Source: Platerodrilus igneus
Taxonomy: Eukaryota > Arthropoda > Insecta > Coleoptera > Lycidae
Length of the DNA stretch: 64,000 nt
Direction of reading: 5' to 3'
Assembly (NCBI GenBank): GCA_036346225.1
Contig: JARFIW010001082.1
Location: 744,001-808,000 of the forward strand
In this document: in pieces, positions 27,974 to 41,700 of the stretch
Layout: the number at the start of each line of letters is the position of its first letter
Position numbering within the stretch: position 1 is the stretch's first letter
Translations under genes and position numbers: made by a program
Notes under the pieces: generated by a model
What the model was told of the DNA's origin: nothing
The model's input: the letters and a program-made list of their open reading frames with translations, nothing else
Database searches by the model: none

Positions 27974-29887
27974 TATTCGATTGGTATTTCTTGACCTTTT
28001 TTTATATAATATTACTTGAAATTGTGTTTCTTGGGAAAAAGGTCTAAATAAATAAAAAAATATTTTTTTCACATTATATGGGTGTTAAACACATAAAACA
28101 GCCGTTCGATATAAAATACCTTAAAAAGTCAACTCTTAGAAATGTTGTGTTAAAACGTCGGTTAATTGAACACCTGCATGTTTTCGAAATGTCAGGTTCC
28201 CTTATTTGTGTAGATAAAAGACAGTATTCCAAGGATATCGGGTAAACGGTTGTAGGGTTCGCGTAAATGTTAACTAAAAATTTCCTTAAAGCGCAGAAAG
28301 GACAGACGGTCAATGAAATACGTCGGAATGAGACAGGCATACTGACAGTCCATTTCAAAGCACGTATACAAGTCCACATGGAGTAAAGTTGAAACGCGGA
28401 GAGTAATATCGATTCTCTACCACTCAAACAAGGTTAGAAGGAAACATATAATATGCATAAGAAAGTGACAGCGTTAATATAGGCGGGATTTTTAAGACGT
28501 CAATGGATATACTGTTGGTCGATATCGTTAGTTGTACAACAGACAAACACGGGGATATTTGAAGTCGGGTTTATTGGAAAATATCGTAACGACGCGCAAA
28601 ATTTCGAGGATTTTGAAAACGGTTGAAACAAAATTTGAGAAAGTGTTATTTTGAATTGGATTTTTCACGGGAAGAGCCGCCTAGAGGTGGCATTCGGAAT
28701 CATATAAATACTCGAAGAGAATTAGCATCGCTCTCTCTATTAACTTCGATCTCTTAGTATTTTCACCGCTTCAGAATACAACTTTGTAAATATACATATT
28801 TTTAAATTAAATAGTACAGTGTTGGAGTCATAATTTGATACGAGAATAAGTGACGAGTCTATAATTTAATTTGAGGTGCAACATTTATCTTAAACAAGCT
28901 CGTGAAGTGACGTGAAGTTACGTAAATTTAAATTAAATTAAACTAAAGTACGCAATTATGAAAGAAGTGTAATTAAATTGGATTTGGATGCACCGTGAAG
29001 GCAGAGCAAACAGCACAACCTAGATGAAGTTCTTCTACAAATAGCTAGAGGCGGCCAGCAGAGCAGAGCAAAACTACTTTACCGCATCGTCAACGGAGTA
29101 GAGATCTTCAAGAAATTCCAGGTAACGCTTTAAAATTGTTGTTGTTATAAACTATGAAACTATGGAAATGGTGTGACGTGTGAGAGTGAATTTTGAAGGT
29201 ATTGTGCATTGTTTTTCGTATTGAAAATAATACGTATAACTAACTCTATTATGGTATTTAAATAGAAATCTAAAGGTGTATATAAAGTTTGTTAACGTTC
29301 CATCAGGAATTTAAAATTTTTATTGTTACGAGTACATGGTTTTTTTTTTGTTTGTTGTAAAAGTATGCGAAGGACAAAAGCATACATTATTCATAATTAA
29401 CTGGGTTATCATGAGCTCACCATACTCCAGAGTATACAAATTTAAAATAAATTATAAATAAAGAAAGAAAATAAGGTATTATTTAGGACCCATTTACTCC
29501 GGGTATATTTAATGTGTTTGATATTTTAAATTAAAATCTAGGACAGTACAAAAATAGGATTTATTGAGGTGTAACTTGATCTCTGAAATGTGGATAATCT
29601 TGAATTTTATTTGTAAATAGTGTTAAATAAATATTGTATGATGGTTGTATTATTTTGTGGTTTTATTGAGTGTGCGTGAACGATACAGAGTATAATAGTG
29701 AATCAAGTTATCCGAGAGGAGGCCCAACTGAGCTAGCCTGGGAATTGAAGAAGAATTAAGGTGATGAAGAGAGGAATCTGGGTACGAGATTAATTTTATT
29801 AAATTTTTCTACTGTGTGCAATTTCGATTTTGTAAAAATGAAAATAAATTAATTTTCGAATCTACTGAGAAGATAGGTTACACGGCA

Positions 29888-29932
<45 letters not shown>

Positions 29933-32900
29933 AGAAATCTTTTTAAAATATTGAGCGTAAGTTATTTAGAATAGGGATGTTAATATTTTTGGGATTATTT
30001 CGCTCACAATAAAAAACCATACAACGTTAAATCATTTGTAATATTTCGTACGTTTCGGTGAATGATTCTCACCTTAATCATCGAACTACAAGAAAAAATT
30101 ATTGACGGTCAGCAATAACATATAACAGGCAAATACTTACAATTACTAGACAAAAGTTATAATAAGGTCTTTAACATAAGGTGTAGTATAAAAATATAAT
30201 TAGCTAAATAATATTTAAAATTAAAACTACAAAAAAAAATGGCTGGGTTACATACTTCAAGTAATGTCACATTTCAATTGATTGACAGATGGAACAAAAT
30301 AATGGAGCGAGTGGTTATAAAAATGCAAGACAATCAATGTTTTTATGGTATAAACCTTGTTTTTAAGGAAAGTAATTCAAATATATAAAATTTTTTTACT
30401 ACAATTGAGGTGGTGTAAGACAGAAAAATTAAATAACAGGTAGTGATAATGAAAGTAATACCAAAGTACAATCGTCTAATTACTAAAGTAGTGATAGCTA
30501 AATATTGAGCATTGATTGCAATGGTGGAATGTAGCAAATGTTTAAAAAGCTGAAGTTGAGGAAAAGTGTTTTCACCTAACTTTAAAAACAGATCGCTATT
30601 TAGTATATCAAAAGCAAGTCAAAGACACTTTCAATGTAAGAACCAGTATGACAGTATAAAGTTAGATTTGAAAGACAATAAAATTTAAATTGTTAATCGT
30701 GAAAGAATTTGGATTTAAAAAATGTAGACAATTATTTGGCTGTATTGAAGTATACAAATTGAATAAACAGCATACAATTATTGATGTTCTCTTTCTGATT
30801 TATTGGTTTATTCTGTTGATTAATGAACATGATTCCAAAACAGTCTTTTAGTTGCTTTCAGTAGTCTATAATCTCTAGCATTACATAGTTGATTTTATGA
30901 CGATGTGTTATTGTAAGAAGCACAATGCCTTCTTATATTTGCATGACATCTTATGTTGTGTAAGACGAACTGCAACCATTGTTTGTTTGACCTACATACG
31001 AGCTATTACAGCTACTCAATTAACCTTATATATTAAGTTGACGTAAGCCTTGTTAGTTTATATCTTACGTTGGTAAACAAGTTTCAACGGACTTTCCTTT
31101 AGTATTGATAATAACAACGAGGATGTTTTAAAGTTTTGATTAATAATGGGAACACAGTTGTACATATACGATAGTATTCTTATAGATAATAATTTGTATG
31201 TAGATATGATATGCTGAGATACGGTATGAGTATATTGGGACATACTAACGAATTTGGATATAATGTGGTCTTGGATAAGCCATTAGTTGATTAATAATGA
31301 TTTTCTAGTTCCTTTAGATTTTATCAATGAAACATGGTTCATATAGAAACAATGGTGTTTAAAATGTTGATTATTTTTTGAGATACTGGATTATTGAGTA
31401 TCAATTCTCCCATTTGGTTAAATATTTTTATCTAATTTATCTGGTTATGTTGCGAATAACAATGCGGTTAAACGAATTGATTGGTTTGATTCTAAGTTCA
31501 GAGGAATCAAATGCCTAATTGTTAACTGCAGAAAGTTTCTGGTATGTTATTCGACAAGTGAACAAAAACGATCATCATTTTACGAGGAAACCATCTGAGC
31601 AAAAGTTAAAGCATTCGAAGATGTCAAATTCCAAAGTGACAAGTGATCACAATTACGAGGAAAACTTGAAAGAAAGTTCGATCAAAATGAAATACATATA
31701 AGTGAAGTAACATGAGTAATAACAACTCAGCGATAAATCAAGTTAGGATTGGTTTCATTTTTTTGGATAGATATAAAAAGCGGAATGTAAACAGAGGTTA
31801 ACTCATGGAGAAATACTAAGGAACGAATAGACAGTTACATCAATAGATTAATGGCTAATTCGAATGACTTTAAAATGTTGAGACTAAAAAAGGCGATTGG
31901 AGCTTTGAAATTTGGAAAAACAACGTATTATGATAGATATATGGTTTGGGAGACTATTTTGCCTGAACGGAATTCTGATACGAATATTGATACTATTTAG
32001 CTTGATCATAGCCCTTTCAATAACAATTTAATGTGATTATTGACTGTATTCTGAATCGTAAAGTGGGATCTCTTTGTAGTTTTTATATGTCACAGCATCA
32101 TCTAGTAAGTGATTGGATTTATCATATAGGATGTTTTATCATATAACTGTAACTGAATCTTTATCTGTTTTAGTGATATAAATATCAAGATGGTCCTAGA
32201 AACTTCTTTACCTTATAAAAATTACATTATCAGAATTATCCTATTAATAGAGATTTGAATAAAATTTGTTATAATATTTACGACAAGAAAAGCTAACAAA
32301 AGATGTCAAGTCGTAAATATTATAACAAATTTTATTCATAATCTCTTAATAGTATAATTCTGATAATTAATTTTTATAAGTAAAAAGTTCTAAAGGACCA
32401 TCCTTGATATTTATATCACTAAATTACAGATAAAGGTTCATTACAGTATATATTGATAAAACATCCTATTAGAATAATAGTCCAATTTCACTTACTAGAT
32501 GCTATGCTGTGCATATAAAACTACAACTAGAGATCCCCTTTCACGTATTCAGAATCAGTCAATAACACATTAAATTGTTATTTAGAAAGGGCATGATCAG
32601 CAGCTGAACAATAATCATATATTAGTTATCAATCAATTCCGTATCTCAGGCAAATACTTATGGTCTTTTCTCTCAAATGTTTCATTAAACCAGATATACC
32701 TCTAATACATATTATTTCTTCAATCAATACACCTACATATGCTCTTTCTGCTTTTATCTCAAACATTTTACAAATAGTCATTCCCAATTACAGGCCATAA
32801 TATATTAGATACTTTAATTTTGTTAATCTGTTCCGTAATTTTCAGTTACCTCTTGATCACGTCCTTATTTCTGATGTTAACTCTATTTACTAACATTCCG

Positions 32901-35700
32901 CTCTCTTTAGTTATTGATATCATAACAGACAAATGGGAAACCATATCACCTAACTGTGATTTATCACTTGAGTTGTTTATTACATCAATTAACCTCATCT
33001 TCAATAATATTTATTTCATTTTTGAATCGAAATTTTATTTACAAATTTTTGGTACCCCTATGGGATCACCACTTTCTCCTGTTATTGCACAGTTAGTTAT
33101 GGATAATCTTCTAGAAATAGTCTTACCTAACCTTTCTTTTCAGATGGTTTTCCTCGTCAAATATGTTGATGACATTCTTTGTTCACTTCCTTAACAATAT
33201 TTACAGACCACTCTTCAGCAGTTTAACAATTATAATGGCCATCTTAATTTCACTCCTGAATTAGAATCAAACCAATCAATTCCGTTTTTAGATACCCTTG
33301 TTATTCGCAATAACAATAACCAGATAAATTTTGATATTTACAAAAAACCAACCAATTCAGGGAGATATTTGAATTACCACTCTAACCATAGCATGCATCA
33401 AAAAATAAATACAATCTTAGGTCTTAAACACCGCATTGTTTCTATTTATGAACCATGTTTCATTGATAAAAATCTAAAGGAACTAGAAAATATTTTAATC
33501 AACAATGCTTATCCAAGACCACTTATATCCAAATTGTTATATTCCAATATACTCATACCACCCATACATAATAGACCAACAAATTTTATCTATAAGAAAC
33601 TACGGTATATAACAAACTTTTCACCATTATTAATCAAAACTTTAAAACATCCTCAGATTGTTATTATCAATACTAAAGGAAAGTCCGTTGGAAACTTGTT
33701 TACCCAACTAAAAGAAAAAACTAACAAGGCTCTACGTAGCAACTTAATATATAAGGTTAATTGTAGCTGTAAAGCCTCGTATGTAGGTCAAACAAAACAA
33801 TGGCTTCGCAGTCGTCTTACACAACATAAGAGCGATGCAAAATTAGAGAAGGCATCTTGTGCTCTCTCTTTACACATTTATAACACACGTCATAAAATCA
33901 ACTATGATGATGTAGAGATTATAGACACTGAAAGCAACTACAAAAAAAGACTGTTTTTGGAATCATTTCACATTAATCAACAGAATAAACCAATAAATCA
34001 GAAAGAGAACATCAATAATTTGTATGCTGTTTATTCATATTTGTATACTTCCAACTACAAAGCCAAATAATTGTTCTACATTTTCTTAAAATCCAAATTC
34101 TATTCACGATTAACAATTCAAATTTTATTGTCTTTAAATCTATACTTTATACTGTCATATGGTTCTTAGCACTTGAAGTGTCTTTACTTGCTTTATTATA
34201 CTAAATATGATCTTTATTTTATAAAGTTAAATCATTACCTTACATTCAATTATTATTAATTATATTACTACAACTGTCTTATGTATAATCTAACACTTAT
34301 TCTATATCACTTACCATGTCTAGTAATTGAGTATTTAGCATTATATTTATTCTACCGTTAATAATTTTTTCTGTTTCGACCGATCTCAATTGAATCAAAA
34401 TATCATTTGTTTGTTACTTATCCAACTACAATTAACAATAGAAAACGTATACAAACTTGTCTTCGATCTGACAAAATACCGCCCTTAGTCGATCTGTAAT
34501 CCATGAATCAAGGATACTATAACAGTCCTTTGATTGTATATATAATCATATATATATATATATTATTGATTTTATACTACACTAATGAAACCTCTATTAC
34601 TAACTATTTGTCTATGTTGTCAGAGTTATAGGTACATGGTGTATTGCAAGTAAAACTCTTTCTATAGCTAATTTTCAACTTTATTTAAATCTTACGATCA
34701 CAGAGCATAATAAACATAGATAAATTCTACATAATGCTTCGTCGTAAAATTAGTTACGTTTACATCAGGTAGCATAATATTAGTCATTCATTTATAATTA
34801 TTTAATATACAATATAATATCTTTATAAAATTTAATGACCTAAACAGATATTGTATATATGGATGCAGGTATATCAGCTTGTATTGAAGAAAATCATATA
34901 AATTTTAGATTTTATTAAATATAATGTCATTTAGATATTTCTACATTAAGTCTGGTGTATTAGTTACTTCTCTTTTTACTAATATTCTTTCTTTTTTTAA
35001 AGTTATCTATATTTAAGTAAAACATAGTATCTATAATGGGTAAAATGTTACTTGATCAGTTACATAATTTTAGCATTTTGATTAATATATGTTTTGTATT
35101 TTTATTAATTTATATAACTACAGCATATATATATATAATTGAGTAAAATTTATTGATAAAACATGTTCTATATTTGTGTATATATATTTTATGATTTATT
35201 ACATAATATTATTATTTTCGTCATTTATATACACTCTACCTATAAATTATATTTATCAAAATATATTTATTAATATATCTATATTTTTTTTTGTATGTTT
35301 ATGACATGTATTACCAATATATATACTATATCTGTAATTATTAAACATAAAGATATATTTATAAAACTATAATTATAATGAATGTCAATATTTGTACCTC
35401 GATGTTATATATACTATATTGTTATCACCACTTATATAAATTTATCTAAAATAAAGACATAATTATCAATGAATCTAAATTTATGTAATCATGTAAGTCA
35501 ACAATTTTACCCAATTTATAGATATATATCTAGTTTTCTTATACACTGTGATCAAGCTATTAACTAAACATTAGCTATAATAATTATATTATGTAACTAT
35601 ATACTACAATTATTATGTATATATATATATATATATATACTATATATATACATATATACATATATACATATATACATATATACATACATACATACATACA

Positions 35701-35734
<34 letters not shown>

Positions 35735-35743
35735 CATATATAC

Positions 35744-35788
<45 letters not shown>

Positions 35789-38700
35789 CACAAGGACTGA
35801 TAGTAGTCCTGATCCATGGATTACAATCGACAAGGGCGGACTTTTTGGTCGATTCGAAGCAGTTTGTATACGTTTTCCTATTTTAATTGTAGGTGTGGCT
35901 ATCGTAAAAAAGACAAAATGAATTAAGTTTTGAGCAACTATTACACGTACTGCTCACTCAGTAAAGGAAATTGAGTCTGTTTGAGGGTTGTTGTTTGGTA
36001 ACAGAGTTAATAAATTTTGCAATTGTGCTTATGTTTTTCATTACTTTTTTAAAGTAAGTCCAGTTGTGGGCCCGCTTTATCTGATAAGATTATCTAAAAC
36101 TTTTTGAACTTAAAGCTTGCTCTCGGGCTAAAAGATTCACTCGAAATAAGCCTAAATTAAAAACTTACATAACATCACAGGTTATAGAGCAGCTTATAGG
36201 CAACTAAGTTAAACACTTTATTAGGAGATAAACTTCCATAACAAAGACGTTTCAAAGGTCTAAACTCGAGTGTAAAAATCCTTAATATACCCAAACTCCG
36301 CTATAAAGATCACTTATGTTAATTACTAACAATCTTAATTGCACTAATTTGTTCCTTAGTAACAAATTAGTTCATATTGCTTGTGGATTGACATAAACTG
36401 CTCTATCCGTCTTATCGTTTCCACATTATACCAGAATCTTTGCATTATATAAAACCCTTGCTGCTGACAATCAATTCATTGTTCGTTTAATAACTTCACC
36501 TCTTTCAATTCTAGATTGTTCGGCGTCATTTTCGTAGTTAAAGGTACTCCTCTGACTGGATCTAGAAATTTAATTCAAAGATTTTTAGGATTAGTATCAT
36601 TATCCGCAAAATATTAATGGAATACGTAGAATAACAAAGTAGAAACGTCCACGTTTTCACAAAGGTATCTAAATTCCAACACTGAAGTGCTCCATTAACG
36701 TGCTTTACAAAATTTCAAAAATAAACTAATTTTCAATATTGTGAGCTTGTTAAATACTATTGTTTTGATTAAAAAAAGACAAATGTCGAAGGACATAATA
36801 ATACTTATAAAAGGAGATACCAAATAACCTCGTGCGTATGTGAAACTTAGTGACCCAAGTTATGGTTTGTAGATCTGATCCATATGCTATGGGTTGGACT
36901 TGTGTGTGCGATCGTATAAATAGACTGATATGTAATTATGGTATATCATGAATTAATAAACTTAAAATTTTAATACTGAACATTTAATAAAATTACCTCA
37001 CATTACTAAGTGGTCCAAAGTTGTCTTCGATAAGTGGATCGCTAACAGATCCTCCTCGTAATGAATCAATACGATCTAGTTTATGTTGATTCGTTGCTTC
37101 TGTTTGGCTGTTGGCTTTAATAAAAGATTTGGACGTTGCCATCGCCATGCTGTAAAAAATCAAGTAGGTTTATTGTTTGAAAGTGCACTCAAGAATATAA
37201 ATAATTTAAGGTAATTAAGTTAATTTAACAGTCAAAGTGGATTCCTGGAGCTGGTCATGACAGTTTAACGATCTATAAACAATAACATTTGCACTAACAT
37301 TACCGGTGGCAAAATTAATACCTTTTGTAGATCATCGATTTAGTATATAATGAATGTCGTTGTAGCGGACAATATTCCACAATTGTTCTGTAGGATGGTT
37401 TTGGGGTGGTATGAAAATAACTCAGGGAAACCTTTGTTTCTTTCTAGCAGCAAATTGAAGTGCTTATCACGTACAAAAGTAAAGACCTATTATTCTGAAC
37501 ACGTATTTGTAAATATTATTTTCATATAACTATTATATTAGAATACCGCCCGGCAGTTTATTAGTTAAAACCTTGTATTCATAACTATTTTAATTAGGAA
37601 GGCTTTTGTGTATCTAATTGTAACCCAGGTCAGTAATTATTCTTCAGTACTCCAATTCGTTATCAAACGAAATTGTAGCATACTGTCTGGAATTGCTTTC
37701 GTATGATATACTATAAGTTAATGTAATGTTTATAAACCATGCTATGACTTGTTTTTATTTTAATTTCTCTCTATATTCATGAGATATGCGAAATTATTTT
37801 TTAGTTTTATCGGAAGTACCTTGAGAAGTACGTTAGATTTATTCAACTTGCACTGAAATCATAGAGGCCAAAATTTCAAGGTTTTGCCCTGGTAATAAAA
37901 CAGAAAATGCTTTCAATAGAAAAGTGTTTCTATAGCATTAAAGCTTACCACGCAATGTACCTTTGGTTTTAATATTACTTCATGCGTATAGTAATTGTTA
38001 AAATATTTCACAAACCGGCTTTTAACAAGAACAAACAGTATAGGTCACTTGATGTGCATTGATTAGTAAATAAGTACAAGTTAGCCGCACCAAGAACAAT
38101 TAATTATTTTTGTGTTAGAGAGAGATGGATGAAGTTTCAATGAATGTCCGATTTAAATAAATCTTTTTATGTGTATTATCTTCTGTTCCGTCGTGCAAGA
38201 CTATATTATACATTTTCACGTGAAAGCCAGGTCCCAAACCTTATCCGTAACTTTTAGGTGTATTGCGTGCGCTTAGGCAACAGTGCGATACGAAGAAAAA
38301 GAGTACATCATTTTAATAAAGGAAGTGAGTACCAAGAGGTCAATGACGCGCTATATGGCAAAAGATCAGATACGGTGGACAAAAGTTTATTTTATGAAAG
38401 TTACTCCTGGGCTATAACATCTCTTAAAAAATATTGCATGACTTAATTTTCTTACTTGCACATGACACATCAGTTGGAAATTAAACGTCACGTAGAACGA
38501 TATGTGTCTGTACTCAGTGTAAAGGATAGTGAACGGTAATAAAATCATATTCAACAAAGGAAACCTTAATAAGAACGTATTTAAATTGCTTCTGGCAGAA
38601 TTTGGCATTATCTACTCATATAATTTTTAGCAAAAACATTTTTTTTCTCAGTCTGTAGTTCAGGTATCAAAACAAGAAAACATCTTTATAACCTGATGCA

Positions 38701-41700
38701 ACAATATTCTGAGACAGATATTGTCAAGAAGATGGATTATATGCAAAATTATGTCTATACCCATTCTAATTATCCACGAGATCAATATATAGAATTAAAA
38801 CAAAAGATGTGGCATTATAAATCGCGGCTCCGTGGCGTAGTTGGTGTGCCCAAGGTCCCGGGTTTGAATCCCGACACGGTCCGCTTGAAAAATGTAAGGC
38901 GAGCATTTTTCATAAAAATACGCCATCGTTCGGATGAGAGGTCCCGTATGTGAGTGTTGTCACGCACATTAAAGATCCCTACCTTTCTTGAAACAGCAAG
39001 GGTTCGGCAAAATTCAAAATTTTTCAGGTAAAAAAAATCGCTTCCTGGCCAACGTAGTATCTATGGGTGGAGCATTGGAAAATCACATGTAGGGGCATTA
39101 TAAATCTTAGTTCAGAACTAAATGGGAATTAGTTAGTCGAAAAAGGAAAATTCTTCTTAAAAAATTTGAACTGTGGCTTAATGACACATTTTTTAAATAT
39201 GCATTAGCAACTACATCTGGCTATCCCTCCATAAGTTTTGAAAATTTAAGTGAACGAAGTAACATGAAAAACTGAGGAATTAAGCGAACACGTGACTGCT
39301 GAGAACCTTATCTGTGCAATGCAGATGAGTTTACGGGCCTGCGGTAAGGCAAATAGTTCCCATGTTATAAAGAATATTACGACTAGCCCCGCACGAACAT
39401 CAAAACAAATATTGAAGCAACAAAAGCATAAATTAGATATGTTTTACCAAAATAAGCATTATCTGTTTTTGTTGAAGGAAATTTAAACAGATATCAAAAT
39501 GATATTATAAGACAAGCAGATAAATCAAGATTTCCTTTATACAATGTTTTGCAACAAGCAAAGGAAGTTTGCTATCCTACAAGAAGTGCATTTATAATCA
39601 CTAAATCAGATGTCGAAGTTATGTTACAGGACTTGGTGGATCAGACTGCATCCCGATTGTTGATGTACCTCTAAAAGTTATGGCTACCATAACATCAAAA
39701 TAAAGACCAAATTTGGTACTTATTTCTAAATGGGGATGTGATGGACCACAACAAATCCAATATAAGCATAAATTTGTTAACTTTTCTGGCAGTGATACAA
39801 ATATATTTCAAAGTCCTTTGTTTCAATACGCTTTAGTTTCAAAATAAATAGCAATGAAAAAATCATCTGGCAAAATCCGACCCCCACTTCTCTACGTTAT
39901 TGTCGTCCAATACGCATAAGATTTATACAGGAAACCACTGATGTGACTAGAGAAGGAATAAAATAACTTGAAAATAAAATAAACAAACTCCAAAACATAT
40001 CTTTGGTTGAAGACGGTATTACTATAAAACATATTACTATTTACAATGATGGATGCCAAAATATGTAGTCCAGCAACTGATACAAGTTCAATAGTACGAT
40101 GCTATATTTGTGGGACCATTTCTAAAGACTTTAATAACTTATCAACATGTATGAAATGAAAACTAAATCCAGATACATTAAAATTTGGATTGTCGATTCT
40201 TCGTGCAAGTATTAGGATCTTTGAAACTTTATTACATTTGGTTTACAAACTACCCGTAAAAAATGGTAAGTACGCAATAAAAATGATAAGAAAATAATAA
40301 GTGATACAAAGCTAAGTATTTAAGAAAAGTTTAAAAGTGAACTAGGAATTCTAGCCGATATTTCTAAAGCAGGATTAGGAAACACCGATGATGGTAGCTC
40401 ATCCAGAGGATTCTTTTCGAATACTAAATTATCCTTATCTAACCCCGTTACGAAATGTCAAACTTTAGGTGCGTTTTTGACGTTATGCAACGTCGAATTT
40501 TTTTATAACTTTCAGTCCATTACATTACTAGTGATGTAATGAAATTTTACGTAACTGAATACTTTAGCCTCTGTTTAGGTAACCATAGATATTTACATAA
40601 ATATCAATTAGGCCATAGCATTTTCTACGTTTGGAAACGCACAATCCTTTTGTTATACAGGGAGTTTATAAAACAACTCCTTGATTTAAAATTTTATTTG
40701 TACACGGTAAAGTTAAAATAATAGTTATTAAACCTATATAGTATTAAAAAGAATTTTCCCCAAGTTCTTTTTTTATACCTATTAAAGTTCTATATATGCA
40801 CCATTTGTTGCCCTGGCCACGTCTAAACGATAATCAGTTTCTGCCCATGTATTCAGCAGCATATCAGGCGTGACAAATGCTACAGCTGCAACAATCCTCT
40901 ACCTCAAATGAGCAATGTCACGGATCTTCTCGAAATAAACAATGTTTTTTTACAAGTCCTCAAAAAAAGAAATCTAGTGGAGTCAGATCTGGGCTCCTTG
41001 GTAACCATGCAATCGGCCCACGTGTACCAATCCACCTGCCAGGGAAACGTAAGTTCAACGCATCACGGACACGGTTGCTATAGCGAGGTGGCGCGCCGTG
41101 TTGTTGGAAGACATTCGGTCCCTATTCTAGTTCGATATCATCTATCTGTGGGAAAACGTATAGTTCAAGCATTTCACAATAAATATCCCCAATAATTGTC
41201 TTCTCTGCGAAGGTGAAAGGTCCTACGAAACGATCATGCATCAATCCACACCAAACATTGACTTTGGGAGAGTCTCGCTGGTGTTCTATGAATTCATGCC
41301 GTGACTCAGGCCCCCAAATTCTACAGTTGTGTCGGTTGATAGACCCACTTATGCGAAAAGTCGCCTCATCTGAAAACATAACATTTTCTAAGAAGTTCTC
41401 ATTTTCTTCAATCCTGTTCAAAATATAGACTTTTCACTTTGTCAATGGTCTTGATTTCATGCAGAAGTTGAATCTTATACCCACGTAATTTAAGCCTCTT
41501 TCGCATCACTTTGTACACGGTAGACTTAGGTATTTCCAACTCCAAACTTCGCCTTGCCAATGACATTTAAGGCTAAGAATACAAGAGTTACGGATCCGTT
41601 CCACATGCTGTTCAGAGATCGAAGGCTTACCCGGTGGCTTAATTTTTAAGACACTACCTGTTTCCTGAAAGTGATTATACCACAGCAGAATAGTTTTGTT

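Larger units (their letters stand above)
32312..34545 (+). mobile_element. PLE copy, right arm of head-to-head inverted pair
   Basis: Separated from its inverted partner by a 26-bp spacer (32286-32311). It carries the coding remnant at 32820-34070 and a 3' non-coding region. The 3' part (34437-34545) recurs inverted at 35786-35895. Confidence 0.82.
22961..36996 (-). other. NOS intron, 14.0 kb
   Basis: GT-AG intron between exons d and e. From 22961 to 24700 I see nothing recognisable. It then holds gypsy remnants, a PLE fragment between inverted repeats, C-poor sequence at 27970-29890 without a convincing frame, a head-to-head PLE pair, AT-rich filler at 34560-35590, microsatellites, and unremarkable sequence from 35890 to 36996. 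Confidence 0.85.

Noticed and set aside
35584..35833. Open frames rich in Tyr, Ile, Met and Cys on both strands
   Set aside because: Translation of a TA/TACA microsatellite.
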